Under the pieces are notes generated by a model. That model saw nothing but the letters and a program-made list of their open reading frames with translations. It made no database searches and was not told the origin of the DNA. DNA of 64,000 nucleotides from Adhaeribacter rhizoryzae (GTDB taxonomy: Bacteria > Bacteroidota > Bacteroidia > Cytophagales > Hymenobacteraceae). Location: positions 1-64,000 of the forward strand of contig NZ_VWSF01000028.1 in NCBI RefSeq assembly GCF_008629685.1, in the 5' to 3' direction. Below, piece by piece: positions 17,519 to 25,884 of this stretch (the first letter of the stretch is position 1; the number at the start of each line of letters is the position of its first letter). Position numbers and translations under genes: made by a program.

Positions 17519-18157
17519 ATGCAAAAGTCTAATACAGCCCTGCAAATAGCCAGTTATTTATTAGAAACTGGCGCGGTTAAGCTACGCCCCGAAACCCCGT
17601 TTACCTGGAGTTCCGGTTGGCTCTCACCAATTTACTGCGATAACCGGGTAACGTTGTCTTACCCCGCTATACGTAGTTTTATCAAAAATGCTTTGTCCGA
17701 AGAAATACGGATGCACTTTCCGGAAGTTGAAGTTATTGGCGGTGTAGCTACTGCCGGCATTGCCCAGGGGGCACTGGTAGCCGATTTACTTGACCTACCC
17801 TATATTTACGTACGTCCCGAACCCAAAAGCCACGGCATGGGCAACCAGATTGAAGGCCGCTTGCTACCCGACCAGAAAGTAGTTTTAATAGAAGATTTAG
17901 TTTCGACGGGCGGTAGTTCTTTAAAAGCAGCAAGTGCGGTAAATGTGGCTGGTGGTAACGTTATTGGCATGGCCGCCATTTTTACTTACGGTTTCGAAAA
18001 AGCTACCCAGAATTTTAAAGATGCCAATATTCCGTTGGTGTGCCTGAGCAACTACCAAAACTTACTGGGGATTGCTTTAGAACAAGGTTATATTCAAACC
18101 GAAATGCTCGAAACCCTGAGCAGCTGGCGCAAAGCCCCCGAGAGGTGGAAAAAGTAA
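17519..18157 (+). CDS. pyrE: orotate phosphoribosyltransferase
   Basis: Transfers phosphoribose from PRPP to orotate in UMP synthesis. The PRPP-binding motif is VLIEDLVSTGGSS. FTWSSGWLSPIYCDNR is the N-terminal orotate-site region and RPEPKSHGMGNQIEG the flexible catalytic loop. An in-frame ATG at 17471 would give 228 residues. The ATG at 17519 gives 212, which is the normal family length, and follows TACCTTCG, a near match to the -7 box. I therefore prefer 17519. Repeat B begins right after its stop codon. Confidence 0.92.
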   Translation: MQKSNTALQIASYLLETGAVKLRPETPFTWSSGWLSPIYCDNRVTLSYPAIRSFIKNALSEEIRMHFPEVEVIGGVATAGIAQGALVADLLDLPYIYVRPEPKSHGMGNQIEGRLLPDQKVVLIEDLVSTGGSSLKAASAVNVAGGNVIGMAAIFTYGFEKATQNFKDANIPLVCLSNYQNLLGIALEQGYIQTEMLETLSSWRKAPERWKK

Positions 18158-18366
18158 ACAGTTTATAGTGAACAGTTAGCAGTAAACAGTTAGCAGTTAT
18201 TAGTAATCAGTTGTTAGTTATTATTGGAATTAATAATAGCTGTAAACAAATTGAAATCCTGGAGATGAAATTAATAATGAAATATCTATTAGCAAAACTG
18301 TTTACTGCTAACTAATTGTTGATTACTGATTACTAATAACTGTTTACTGCTAACTGTTCACTGTAA
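18158..18366. repeat. heptad inverted-repeat element B
   Basis: It fills the whole gap between pyrE and the phosphoesterase gene. A 26-bp perfect inverted repeat (18167-18192 and 18337-18362) is made of 7-base units such as ACAGTTA, GCAGTAA, TTAGTAA and TCAGTTG. Further units continue inward on both arms. The left arm carries one extra 7-base unit (GCAGTTA) relative to the right, showing gain or loss in whole heptads. Confidence 0.85.
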
Positions 18367-18867
18367 ATGAAGATTGGCTTAATATCGGATACGCATAGTT
18401 ACCTGGATGAGCAAATATTGCGGCACTTACAGGATTGTGATGAAATCTGGCACGCCGGTGATTTTGGTACGATAGCTGTTTCGGAAGTATTGGCAGCAGT
18501 GGCTCCTTTGCGGGGCGTTTACGGGAATATCGACGATCAGCAAATCAGGCAATTACACCCCAAAGTTCAACGATTTTCGGCCGCGGGCTTAGATGTGCTC
18601 ATGACCCATATTGGCGGCTACCCGGGTAAATATCATCCAGATATCAGAACCGTAATTACCACTAACCCGCCGCAGCTATTTATTTCGGGGCATTCCCATA
18701 TACTCAAAATAATGCCGGATAAATCGCGGAGTAATTTGTTGCATATAAATCCGGGGGCGGCCGGAAAGCACGGCTTTCACCAGATACGAACACTCGTAAA
18801 ATTTAATATTACGGCCGGTAAAATAGCGCAGTTACAAGTAGTAGAATTAGGAAAACGCGTAGCCTGA
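18367..18867 (+). CDS. metallophosphoesterase (YfcE/MJ0936-like)
   Basis: 166 residues of the small calcineurin-like phosphodiesterase family. Metal-binding motifs are in order: SDTH (D8, H10), HAGDFG, GNID, THIGG and GHSH. Family members cleave phosphodiesters with Mn; the natural substrate is unknown. The ATG follows repeat B almost directly, so the repeat's right arm would form its leader. A hairpin follows the stop. Confidence 0.88.
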   Translation: MKIGLISDTHSYLDEQILRHLQDCDEIWHAGDFGTIAVSEVLAAVAPLRGVYGNIDDQQIRQLHPKVQRFSAAGLDVLMTHIGGYPGKYHPDIRTVITTNPPQLFISGHSHILKIMPDKSRSNLLHINPGAAGKHGFHQIRTLVKFNITAGKIAQLQVVELGKRVA

Positions 18868-18875
18868 AAATAAAA

Positions 18876-18899
18876 AAGTGTGCCTTTAAAGGCACACTT
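18876..18899. terminator. hairpin between convergent genes
   Basis: A 24-base perfect palindrome, AAGTGTGCCTTT with its complement, has an A-run upstream and hence a T-run on the minus strand. It fits best as the terminator of the minus-strand gene at 18990-19319 but can fold on both strands. Confidence 0.65.
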
Positions 18900-18989
18900 A
18901 CCATATCTATAAACAAGCTGGATATTACGCTTAAAAATTCCTAGAGCCCGCCGAAAAGATATAATATCCGGCGACTTAGACCACAGAAA

Positions 18990-19319
18990 TTACTTAGCAG
19001 ATTCTTTGTCGTCTTTGTTTAAAACGTCTTCTACTTTATCCTTAACTGCTTCTACCACATCGCTAACTTTATCAGCTACAGTATGGGCAGCATCGGAAAT
19101 AGCTTCTTTTACGCTGTTAACAATACCGGTTTCCGGTTCAGCGGCTGGTTTAGCAGGAGCAGCTGATGCAGGAGTAGTTTTACCAAATTGTGCTTTCAGT
19201 TCTTCTACGTCTACGTTCTTAATAACTGGCGTAGCAAGCAATTGCTTAATTACGCGCTGCTTGTTATTGGCTCTTGCTATATTTTTTCTGTGTTTTCTTT
19301 TTAATCTTGTAACGGCCAT
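18990..19319 (-). CDS. small basic/LEA-like hypothetical protein
   Basis: 109 residues in two halves. Residues 1-45 are strongly basic (KRKHRKN, NNKQRVIKQ) and could bind nucleic acid. An Ala/Pro linker (about 50-62) leads to an amphipathic helix of alternating Val and charged residues (VKEAISDAAHTVADKVSDVV, then EAVKDKVEDVLNK), with an 11-residue-like period as in LEA or apolipoprotein repeats. No family name is certain. It has a complete promoter of its own and is probably well expressed. It may be a stress or surface-binding protein, which is inference only. Confidence 0.72.
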   Translation of the reverse strand: MAVTRLKRKHRKNIARANNKQRVIKQLLATPVIKNVDVEELKAQFGKTTPASAAPAKPAAEPETGIVNSVKEAISDAAHTVADKVSDVVEAVKDKVEDVLNKDDKESAK

Positions 19320-19342
19320 TGCTCAAATTTTAAATTGAAACG

Positions 19343-19374
19343 CAAAAGTAAGGTTTTATTTTCAGATTCTCAAA
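19343..19374 (-). promoter_or_regulatory. promoter of the LEA-like gene (-33 and -7)
   Basis: Minus strand: TTTG (19374-19371), a 20-base spacer, then TACTTTTG (19350-19343), 24 bases before the ATG. Both elements and the spacing match the Bacteroidota consensus. Confidence 0.7.
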
Positions 19375-19499
19375 AATAAATATTAATTGTTCTGGTAAAG
19401 CGTTTTAAATTAATATGCGCCGGCCGTGCCGTTCTGTAACTACAAAAATCTTTTACTAGCAGCAATTCTGAACAGGTAAATAAGCTAGCTAATAGTTAT

Positions 19500-19507
19500 T
19501 ATTTTTG
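19500..19507 (+). promoter_or_regulatory. -7 box upstream of threonine aldolase
   Basis: TATTTTTG fits TAnnTTTG, 46 bases before the ATG. No clear -33 element. Confidence 0.4.
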
Positions 19508-19553
19508 CCAACTAATTTATAAAACAAGTATAGTTTATTCTTAACTTTTTTGC

Positions 19554-20579
19554 ATGAATATTATTGATTTAAGGAGTGATACCGTAACCCGGCCTACCCC
19601 CGACATGCTGCAATATATGTTTCAGGTGCCAGTTGGCGACGATGTGTTTGAAGAAGACCCAACTATAAATGCTTTAGAAATTAAAACAGCTACTTTGTTT
19701 GGCATGGAAGCCGGCCTGTTTTGCCCTTCCGGCACCATGACAAACCAAATTGCCATAAAAGCCCAAACCGAACCACTAACCGAAGTTATCTGCGACTACA
19801 CAGCCCATATTTACCAGTACGAAGGCGGCGGTATTGCTTTTAATTCGGCGGCTTCGGTGTATTTATTGCACGGGGAGCGGGGTAAAATTACGCCCGAAAT
19901 GGTAAAAGGTGCCATCCGGCCCGATAATATACATTACCCAATTTCGAAGTTAGTTTCTATTGAAAATACTTCTAACAAAGGTGGCGGCACTTTTTACACG
20001 CTCCCGGAAATTGCCGGTATTGCAGCAGTTTGCCAAGAAAATAAATTGAGCTTACACCTGGATGGGGCCCGGGTTTTTAATGCCTTAACGGCTGCCAATG
20101 AATTGCCGAAGGCTTATGGGCAATATTTTAATAGTATTTCGGTTTGTTTATCTAAAGGTTTGGGAGCTCCGGTCGGGTCGGTGTTGGTGGGCAGCAAAGA
20201 CCTTATTCGGAAGGCCCGGCGCATTCGTAAAGCTTTGGGCGGCGGTATGCGGCAAGCTGGTTTTTTGGCTGCTGCCGGCATTTATGCCCTCGATCACCAC
20301 GTAGCGCGGCTAGCCCAGGATCATGCCTGCGCCCGCTTACTCCGCGACACTTTAGAAAAATGCGCTTACGTAGAAAGTGTACTGCCGGTGGAAACCAATA
20401 TTGTCATCTTTACCCTGGCGCCGAAAGTAGAAACCCGAGTATTCCTGCAAAAACTAAAAGAACAAGGCATTCTGGCCTTGGATTTTGGTCCGCGGCAAAT
20501 CCGGTTTGTTACGCACCTCGATTTTACCGAAACTATGGCCGAAAAAACCTGCCAAGTACTAAAAAATATTAGCCTATAA
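19554..20579 (+). CDS. ltaE: low-specificity L-threonine aldolase
   Basis: 341 residues, PLP-dependent fold type I. It splits threonine or allo-threonine to glycine and acetaldehyde. IDLRSDTVTRPT is the family's N-terminus, FCPSGTMTNQIA binds the cofactor phosphate, and HLDGARVFNA holds the PLP-binding Asp. Lys201 in SVCLSKGLGAPVGS forms the Schiff base. The C-terminal domain ends normally. It is preceded by a -7 box and followed 68 bases later by the glycosylase gene on the same strand. Confidence 0.94.
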   Translation: MNIIDLRSDTVTRPTPDMLQYMFQVPVGDDVFEEDPTINALEIKTATLFGMEAGLFCPSGTMTNQIAIKAQTEPLTEVICDYTAHIYQYEGGGIAFNSAASVYLLHGERGKITPEMVKGAIRPDNIHYPISKLVSIENTSNKGGGTFYTLPEIAGIAAVCQENKLSLHLDGARVFNALTAANELPKAYGQYFNSISVCLSKGLGAPVGSVLVGSKDLIRKARRIRKALGGGMRQAGFLAAAGIYALDHHVARLAQDHACARLLRDTLEKCAYVESVLPVETNIVIFTLAPKVETRVFLQKLKEQGILALDFGPRQIRFVTHLDFTETMAEKTCQVLKNISL

Positions 20580-20647
20580 TAGTTCCTGGTAAATATTCAC
20601 AACGCATTTAAAAAATATTCCAGCTTAAAACAACTTACTATAAATTT

Positions 20648-21262
20648 ATGGAAGACTTCTCCGGCTCAGATTGGCAAAAAATATTGTTACAAGACGAGGT
20701 TTTGGCCAACCATATTCGCAACAGCCCAGCAATTGAACAAGAGCCCCATAAAGATATTTATTTAAGTTTGCTGAGTTCCATTATTAGCCAGCAGTTGTCT
20801 ACGAAAGTAGCGCGGGTAATTAAAAGCCGTTTTCTGGCCCTTTTCCCGGATAATTACCCCGAACCAAGCCTGGTTCAGGCGCAACCCGATGAAGTTTTAC
20901 GGAGCGTTGGCTTATCTTTTCAGAAGTTAGGTTACATCCGGAATGTAGCGGCTTTTGCCGAAGGGGGTAACCTGAATTATGCAGTTATTGTGGCTATGGA
21001 GGATGAAGACCTGATTAAACACCTGACCCAAATAAAAGGTGTTGGCCGCTGGACGGCCGAAATGATTCTGATGTTTACCCTGGCGCGTCCGGACGTTTTT
21101 CCGGTAGATGATTTGGGTATTCAGAACGCCATGAAAAGAAGTTACGGCCTAACGCTAACTGGCAAACCTTTGCAAGCCGAAATGATTAGAATTGCCGAAG
21201 CCTGGCGGCCTTACCGCACCTTAGCCAGCCGCTACCTGTGGCAATCGCTGGATAATAATTAA
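20648..21262 (+). CDS. DNA-3-methyladenine glycosylase (AlkA-like, HhH-GPD)
   Basis: 204 residues of the HhH-GPD superfamily, which removes alkylated bases to start base excision repair. LLSSIISQQLSTKVA is the first helix pair. The helix-hairpin-helix is IKGVGRWTAEM (about 129-139). The catalytic Asp is in FPVDDLG at 154/155. There is no iron-sulphur cluster motif, so it is MagIII/AlkA-like rather than MutY or Nth. A very strong terminator follows. Confidence 0.9.
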   Translation: MEDFSGSDWQKILLQDEVLANHIRNSPAIEQEPHKDIYLSLLSSIISQQLSTKVARVIKSRFLALFPDNYPEPSLVQAQPDEVLRSVGLSFQKLGYIRNVAAFAEGGNLNYAVIVAMEDEDLIKHLTQIKGVGRWTAEMILMFTLARPDVFPVDDLGIQNAMKRSYGLTLTGKPLQAEMIRIAEAWRPYRTLASRYLWQSLDNN

Positions 21263-21265
21263 ATA

Positions 21266-21318
21266 TTTAAGCCGCAGCCCGTTGATAATATAAAAGTATC
21301 AACGGGCTGCGGCTTAAA
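21266..21318. terminator. 22-bp stem terminator between convergent genes
   Basis: A perfect 22-bp stem (21266-21287 with 21297-21318) has a 9-base A/T loop. It lies between the glycosylase (plus) and MFS (minus) genes. It is the longest perfect terminator-like stem in the window. Confidence 0.8.
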
Positions 21319-21334
21319 TTTATTCTAATAAACT

Positions 21335-22522
21335 TTAAACTTTGGCTTTAGTAGCAACCAGCGCAATAGAAAGCCCCATAATTGCAATTAGCGAGAAAGA
21401 CACCTTTAAGCTGGTAGCTCCGGCAACTAACCCAATAAGCGGCGGGCCGAATAAAAAGCCTAAGAACCCAATGGTAGAAACCGCCGCCAATGCTACCCCC
21501 GGCGACATCACCTTAGATTTGCCGGCCGCACTATAAACCAATGGCACCACCGACGAAACGCCGGCCCCGACCAAAAAGAAGCCAATAATAGCCATTACCA
21601 TATTCGGGAATAGAACCGCAATTGCCAAACCTGCAGCAGTTAATAAGCCACTCATTTGCAATACCTTTTTAAGACCGAAACGGTGCGTAAGCCCATCGGC
21701 TAAAAACCGGCTTAAAGCCATGGTACACATAAAAGCGGTATAACCCGCACCAACCCAGGCTTTCTCGGCTAACACTACTTTCTTAAAGTAAACCCCGCTC
21801 CAGTCGAACATAGCACCTTCGCAAATCATGGAACAGAAAGCAATAATACCGAGGTGAACTAAAGATTTATCTGGTTTTACGAAAATGGGCTGGTTGGCTT
21901 GCTTATTCGCGTCTTCACGCAGGAAATATTTAGAACTGAATCCAATTACAGCCCAGGCTATAACTAAAATCACTATAAAATGCTGATAAGGTACTATGCC
22001 CGTGCCAATCATTAACGTACCCAAAGCAGCTCCTAAAAACCCGGCCAAACTCCATACCCCGTGAAAAGAAGCCATTATTGATTTTTTGTAGAGTGCCTCT
22101 ACCCCTACGGCTTGGGTATTTACGGCTATATTTACCATGTTACCCGCAAATCCAAACAAAAACAAGCCACCCATTAAAACAGGTGTGGTTTCGGCTAAAC
22201 CCAATGTAACCAATACCAGACTATACAACATGGCGGCAATCATTACCACAATGCGGCTGCCGGTTTTAGCTATTAACCAACCCGAAAGCGGTAAAGAAGC
22301 CATTAACCCCACTGGTAAAGCTAATAAAACGCCCCCTAATGCAGAATCAGATAAACCCAAGGTTTGCTGAATAGTTGGAATACGGGAAGCCCAACTGGCA
22401 AAAGCTAAACCCTGAATAAAAAATATGGCAGCAACCGCATACCGGTAATAATGCTGAGGAAAAACTGCTTCCTCCGAGGCAAAAGCTAAATTTTTTATAT
22501 CTAGTGTTTTGTTAGTATCCAT
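21335..22522 (-). CDS. MFS transporter (YbjJ-like)
   Basis: 395 residues with twelve hydrophobic segments, an inner-membrane secondary transporter. The family is suggested by FASWASRIPTIQQTLGLSDSALG after the first helix, the MFS loop motif GWLIAKTGSR between helices 2 and 3, and NIAVNTQAVGVE in helix 4. Substrate is unknown: YbjJ-like members are annotated only as permeases, and sugars are a common guess. A 12-bp perfect inverted repeat brackets its predicted promoter, which suggests repressor control. It is transcribed alone. Confidence 0.85.
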   Translation of the reverse strand: MDTNKTLDIKNLAFASEEAVFPQHYYRYAVAAIFFIQGLAFASWASRIPTIQQTLGLSDSALGGVLLALPVGLMASLPLSGWLIAKTGSRIVVMIAAMLYSLVLVTLGLAETTPVLMGGLFLFGFAGNMVNIAVNTQAVGVEALYKKSIMASFHGVWSLAGFLGAALGTLMIGTGIVPYQHFIVILVIAWAVIGFSSKYFLREDANKQANQPIFVKPDKSLVHLGIIAFCSMICEGAMFDWSGVYFKKVVLAEKAWVGAGYTAFMCTMALSRFLADGLTHRFGLKKVLQMSGLLTAAGLAIAVLFPNMVMAIIGFFLVGAGVSSVVPLVYSAAGKSKVMSPGVALAAVSTIGFLGFLFGPPLIGLVAGATSLKVSFSLIAIMGLSIALVATKAKV

Positions 22523-22528
22523 AATATA

Positions 22529-22578
22529 AAATTATTTGCATCTATTCGGCAAAATTAATTTATTGTTGCAAATAATTT
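22529..22578 (-). promoter_or_regulatory. MFS promoter bracketed by a 12-bp inverted repeat
   Basis: Arms AAATTATTTGCA (22529-22540) and TGCAAATAATTT (22567-22578) are perfect inverted copies separated by 26 bases. In the gap, on the minus strand, TAATTTTG (22557-22550) matches the -7 box. The MFS ATG lies 7 bases beyond the proximal arm. The layout fits an operator pair around the transcription start. Confidence 0.55.
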
Positions 22579-22916
22579 ATACTTTTAATTATTTATTTAA
22601 ATATTATTTATCAAAAAGCAATATTCATTAATAAATTATAATTATATATAAAGAATTAACCAAGCCCGTAATTAATTTAGAATTTATTACCTGCGCGAAG
22701 AAATGAAGGCTTCCTAAAAAGCAGTTAAAGCGCAGCTCTAACAAAGTGTTGTTAAGTTTGCTGCCAACAAAAACGAAGACCGATTATGCTTTTAAATTTT
22801 TTTGTTTGCGGTTCCTGGGGGTGGGAATTTTTCAAAATATACCCATTACATACCCAGCGCATTACTTTGCTTAATGAATTAACTTGGGTATAAAGAAGGC
22901 CAATATTTAGGTAAGC
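22579..22916. other. gene-free intergenic stretch
   Basis: Very AT-rich (22580-22680), then mixed sequence. I see no supported gene, RNA or repeat. A palindromic GGTAAGCTTACC at 22910-22921 overlaps the end of the DUF58 gene, with no T-run. Confidence 0.5.
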
Positions 22917-23831
22917 TTACCTTATTTTTGTGCGCTTAATTAAGTAGCTCATTAATACTTTTTCAAAGGGTTCCTGAATATCAACCGGAATAAAATCAAT
23001 TTTGTACTGCCCGCATTTTAAGGCCAGCTCTTGTTTAAACTGGTTCATGGCTTGCAAATATTGGGTGCGTACCTGCGAGGGCTGCAGTTTTATTTCTTCG
23101 CCGGTTTCTATATCTACAAACACGTACGGCCTATCCGGAAAATTGAATTCTTCTTCGGTGCTTTTATCAGTAACATGAAAAAGCAATACCTCGTGGTTGC
23201 GGTGTTTCAGGTGTTGGAGCGCGGCCAGTAAAGCCGAAGCATCTTCGTTGCGGCTCAGCATATCGCTTAAAATAATTACCAACGACCGTTTCTGAATTTG
23301 CTGGGCTATCTGGTGAATCACGCCGGCCACATCGGTATTTTTGCCCGGAGCAGGATTAGAAATTAATTTTTGCAACTGCAGCATTAACGTATGCACATGC
23401 GACGTGGTAGACCGCACCGGCGTTTGCACCTCTACTTTATCTGAAAAAGTAACCAAGCCCACCGCATCGCGTTGCCGTTGCAACATATTAGCTATAGCTG
23501 CGGCACACAAAGCGCTAAAGGTAACCTTGCCGTACGTTTCTACCGGGTAAAACATAGAAGGCGAAACATCCAGAAGCAAATGACAGCGCAAATTGGTTTC
23601 TTCTTCGTAACGTTTTACAAATAATTTATCGGTGCGGGCAAATACTTTCCAGTCGATGTGGCGGGTACTTTCGCCGCTGTTGTATAACCGGTGTTCCGAA
23701 AATTCCACGGAAAAGCCATGATAAGGCGATTGGTGTAACCCCGTAATGAAACCCTCCACCAGTTGTTTTGCCAGAAATTCCATGTTCTCGAATTTGCGTA
23801 CGGCGGCCAGATCAATTATGGTGTTTTTCAT
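22917..23831 (-). CDS. DUF58 domain protein (vWA-like)
   Basis: 304 residues. The DUF58 core is visible as HGFSVEFSEHRLYNSGESTRHIDW near residue 38, then VKRYEEETN. A von Willebrand A-like fold follows with LLLDVSPSM (a MIDAS DxSxS) near 105 and ILSDMLS further on. Such proteins usually sit beside a MoxR ATPase and vWA membrane proteins; here no partner is adjacent. There is no signal peptide, so it is cytoplasmic. ATG 23831 is a clear start. Confidence 0.87.
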   Translation of the reverse strand: MKNTIIDLAAVRKFENMEFLAKQLVEGFITGLHQSPYHGFSVEFSEHRLYNSGESTRHIDWKVFARTDKLFVKRYEEETNLRCHLLLDVSPSMFYPVETYGKVTFSALCAAAIANMLQRQRDAVGLVTFSDKVEVQTPVRSTTSHVHTLMLQLQKLISNPAPGKNTDVAGVIHQIAQQIQKRSLVIILSDMLSRNEDASALLAALQHLKHRNHEVLLFHVTDKSTEEEFNFPDRPYVFVDIETGEEIKLQPSQVRTQYLQAMNQFKQELALKCGQYKIDFIPVDIQEPFEKVLMSYLIKRTKIR

Positions 23832-24114
23832 ACTAAGGCTTGTTTGGGTATTTATTTTAGGAATTTTAAATTTATAAAACTTACCGGAATTTAAACGCTA
23901 ACGAACAAAATACCGCGGATTGGTTTCAGAATAAAAGTTAAATATTATATTTGTTGAATATTTATAAACCCGTTCAAAATGCTTTAAAAGCAATTGATTT
24001 TGTTTAACAGAGTAGGCATACGAGCTTAACGAAAAATTAAATACAAAAATTTTTATAAATCATCCAAAACAATTACTTTAGCCTTACAATCCGTATAAGT
24101 AACCTATATAAAAA

Positions 24115-24441
24115 GTGGAAGAGAACAACGAAAAAGCTGAGATTTATTCACAACGAATAAGAGCTGGGAAAAGGACGTATTTTTTTGATGTGAAGTCAAC
24201 TCGCTCAAACGATTACTACCTGACGATCACAGAAAGTAAAAGAAAATTTAAGGATGAAACCTACTCATACGAGAAACATAAAATTTTCCTTTACAAAGAA
24301 GATTTCGCTAAGTTTGTTGAGGCGCTCCAAAGTACCATCGACCACGTAAAATCCGAGCTTCTAACCGAAGATGTGCTGGCAGAACTGGAAAAACAATCGC
24401 AGGAACCTGCCACCCTCGACGACGAACTGAAGTGGGAATAG
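24115..24441 (+). CDS. PUR-alpha-like nucleic-acid-binding protein (DUF3276)
   Basis: 108 residues of the bacterial PUR family, which binds single-stranded nucleic acid through a PUR repeat. GKRTYFFDVKSTRSNDYYLTI is the first beta sheet, followed by the helix FAKFVEALQSTIDHV. The acidic tail (LDDELKWE) is typical. The start is GTG at 24115; no in-frame ATG precedes it. Its own terminator follows. Role in vivo is unknown. Confidence 0.85.
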   Translation: MEENNEKAEIYSQRIRAGKRTYFFDVKSTRSNDYYLTITESKRKFKDETYSYEKHKIFLYKEDFAKFVEALQSTIDHVKSELLTEDVLAELEKQSQEPATLDDELKWE

Positions 24442-24470
24442 GTTAACCAACTATTTTGTAAAAGTGTTTC

Positions 24471-24503
24471 AGCTCATGTAATACATGGGCTTTTTTTGTT
24501 TTT
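24471..24503 (+). terminator. terminator after the PUR gene
   Basis: AGCTCATGT pairs with ACATGGGCT (one G-T pair) around a 3-base loop, followed by seven T and then GTTTTT. Confidence 0.8.
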
Positions 24504-24671
24504 AGTCAGAACTACGTTAGTTCGTTACTTATTGCTCTTATGAGCAAATTGCCTTGTTTTTTAGCTTAAAATTCAACAAATTTATTCCTCATTCCTGTTC
24601 AGGAATTACTTATTACCCATTACTTTCTTTACAGATTTTCAGGTTAGCAAGCATCCCAGCAAAATTGTAAG

Positions 24672-24679
24672 TATATTTG
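24672..24679 (+). promoter_or_regulatory. -7 box of ychF
   Basis: TATATTTG fits TAnnTTTG, 39 bases before the ychF ATG. Confidence 0.5.
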
Positions 24680-24718
24680 CCCCCGATTTCATAAAACAAA
24701 TAAACTTAAGCTATTTTC

Positions 24719-25816
24719 ATGGGACTACGCTGCGGAATTGTTGGCCTGCCAAATGTAGGCAAATCAACATTATTTAACGCCATTTCCAGTGCCAAAGCCG
24801 AATCGGCTAACTACCCTTTTTGTACCATTGAACCAAACGTGGGTGTGGTAACCGTGCCCGATGAACGCCTGCAAATATTAGAAGAACTGGTGCATCCGGA
24901 ACGGGTGCTGCCCACCATTATAGAATTTGTAGATATTGCCGGCCTGGTAAAAGGCGCCAGCAAAGGCGAAGGTTTAGGCAATAAATTTTTGGCTAATATC
25001 CGGGAAGTAGACGCGGTTATACACGTAGTGCGCTGCTTCGAAGACCCCAATATTGTGCACGTGGCGGGTGGCGTAGATCCGGTTTTCGATAAGGAAGTTA
25101 TTGATACCGAACTACAGCTAAAAGACCTGGAATCTATTGATAAAAAAATTGCCAAAGTAGAGCGAACCGCTAAGTCGGGCGATGCCAAAGCAAAAAAAGA
25201 ATTTGCCGCTTTACAAGCTTTTAAAGATCACTTGGAAAGTGGTAAAAACGCGCGCTCGTTGCAAGCCTCCGAAGAAGATTTGGAAGCCGTAGCCGATTTA
25301 CAGTTGCTAACTTTAAAGCCGGTAATTTACGTGGCAAACGTAGACGAAGGCGCTATTAATACCGGCAATAAATTTGTTGATGCTTTAAAGGCACACGTAA
25401 AAGACGAAAGCGCCCAGGTTGTAATTATATCAGCGGCCATTGAGTCTCAGATTGCCGAAATGGAAGACCCGGAAGAAAAAGAAATGTTTTTAGCCGAATA
25501 CGGCTTAAAAGAATCTGGGCTGAACCAATTAATAAAGGCCTCTTATGCGTTACTTAACCTGATAACTTACTTTACCGCCGGCGTGAAAGAAGTACGCGCC
25601 TGGACGATACAAAAAGGCTGGAAAGCGCCGCAAGCCGCCGGCGTTATTCACTCCGATTTTGAGAAAGGCTTTATCCGGGCCGAGGTTATTAAGTTACCCG
25701 ACTACCAGGAATTTAAAACCGAAGCCAAAATAAAAGAAGCCGGTAAACTAGGCGTAGAAGGTAAAGAATACGTGGTACAAGACGGTGATATTATGCACTT
25801 CCGGTTTAACGTTTAA
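24719..25816 (+). CDS. ychF: redox-regulated ATPase YchF
   Basis: 365 residues of the Obg-family protein YchF/OLA1, which hydrolyses ATP rather than GTP and binds ribosomes. P-loop GLPNVGKST spans residues 9-17, and DIAGLVKGAS is the switch region. The base-recognition motif is altered as usual in YchF (VANVDE instead of NKxD). The C-terminal TGS domain has HSDFEKGFIRAEVI. A perfect palindromic terminator follows. Confidence 0.96.
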   Translation: MGLRCGIVGLPNVGKSTLFNAISSAKAESANYPFCTIEPNVGVVTVPDERLQILEELVHPERVLPTIIEFVDIAGLVKGASKGEGLGNKFLANIREVDAVIHVVRCFEDPNIVHVAGGVDPVFDKEVIDTELQLKDLESIDKKIAKVERTAKSGDAKAKKEFAALQAFKDHLESGKNARSLQASEEDLEAVADLQLLTLKPVIYVANVDEGAINTGNKFVDALKAHVKDESAQVVIISAAIESQIAEMEDPEEKEMFLAEYGLKESGLNQLIKASYALLNLITYFTAGVKEVRAWTIQKGWKAPQAAGVIHSDFEKGFIRAEVIKLPDYQEFKTEAKIKEAGKLGVEGKEYVVQDGDIMHFRFNV

Positions 25817-25835
25817 TTAAAACCAACAACCATAA

Positions 25836-25867
25836 AAAAAGAGCGCTGAATATTCAGCGCTCTTTTT
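25836..25867. terminator. bidirectional terminator ychF / T9SS plug
   Basis: A 32-base perfect palindrome (AAAAAGAGCGCTGAAT and its complement) gives T-runs on both strands. It lies between convergent genes. Confidence 0.85.
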
Positions 25868-25884
25868 GTTTAAGCTTTACCAAC

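Noticed and set aside
18158-18366. Regular short repeats suggesting a CRISPR array
   Set aside because: Units are 7 bases, degenerate and without constant spacers. They form inverted arms; no cas gene is present.
22910-22921. Palindrome GGTAAGCTTACC at the DUF58 stop
   Set aside because: It overlaps the coding end and has no T-run; a 12-base palindrome at this composition can be chance.
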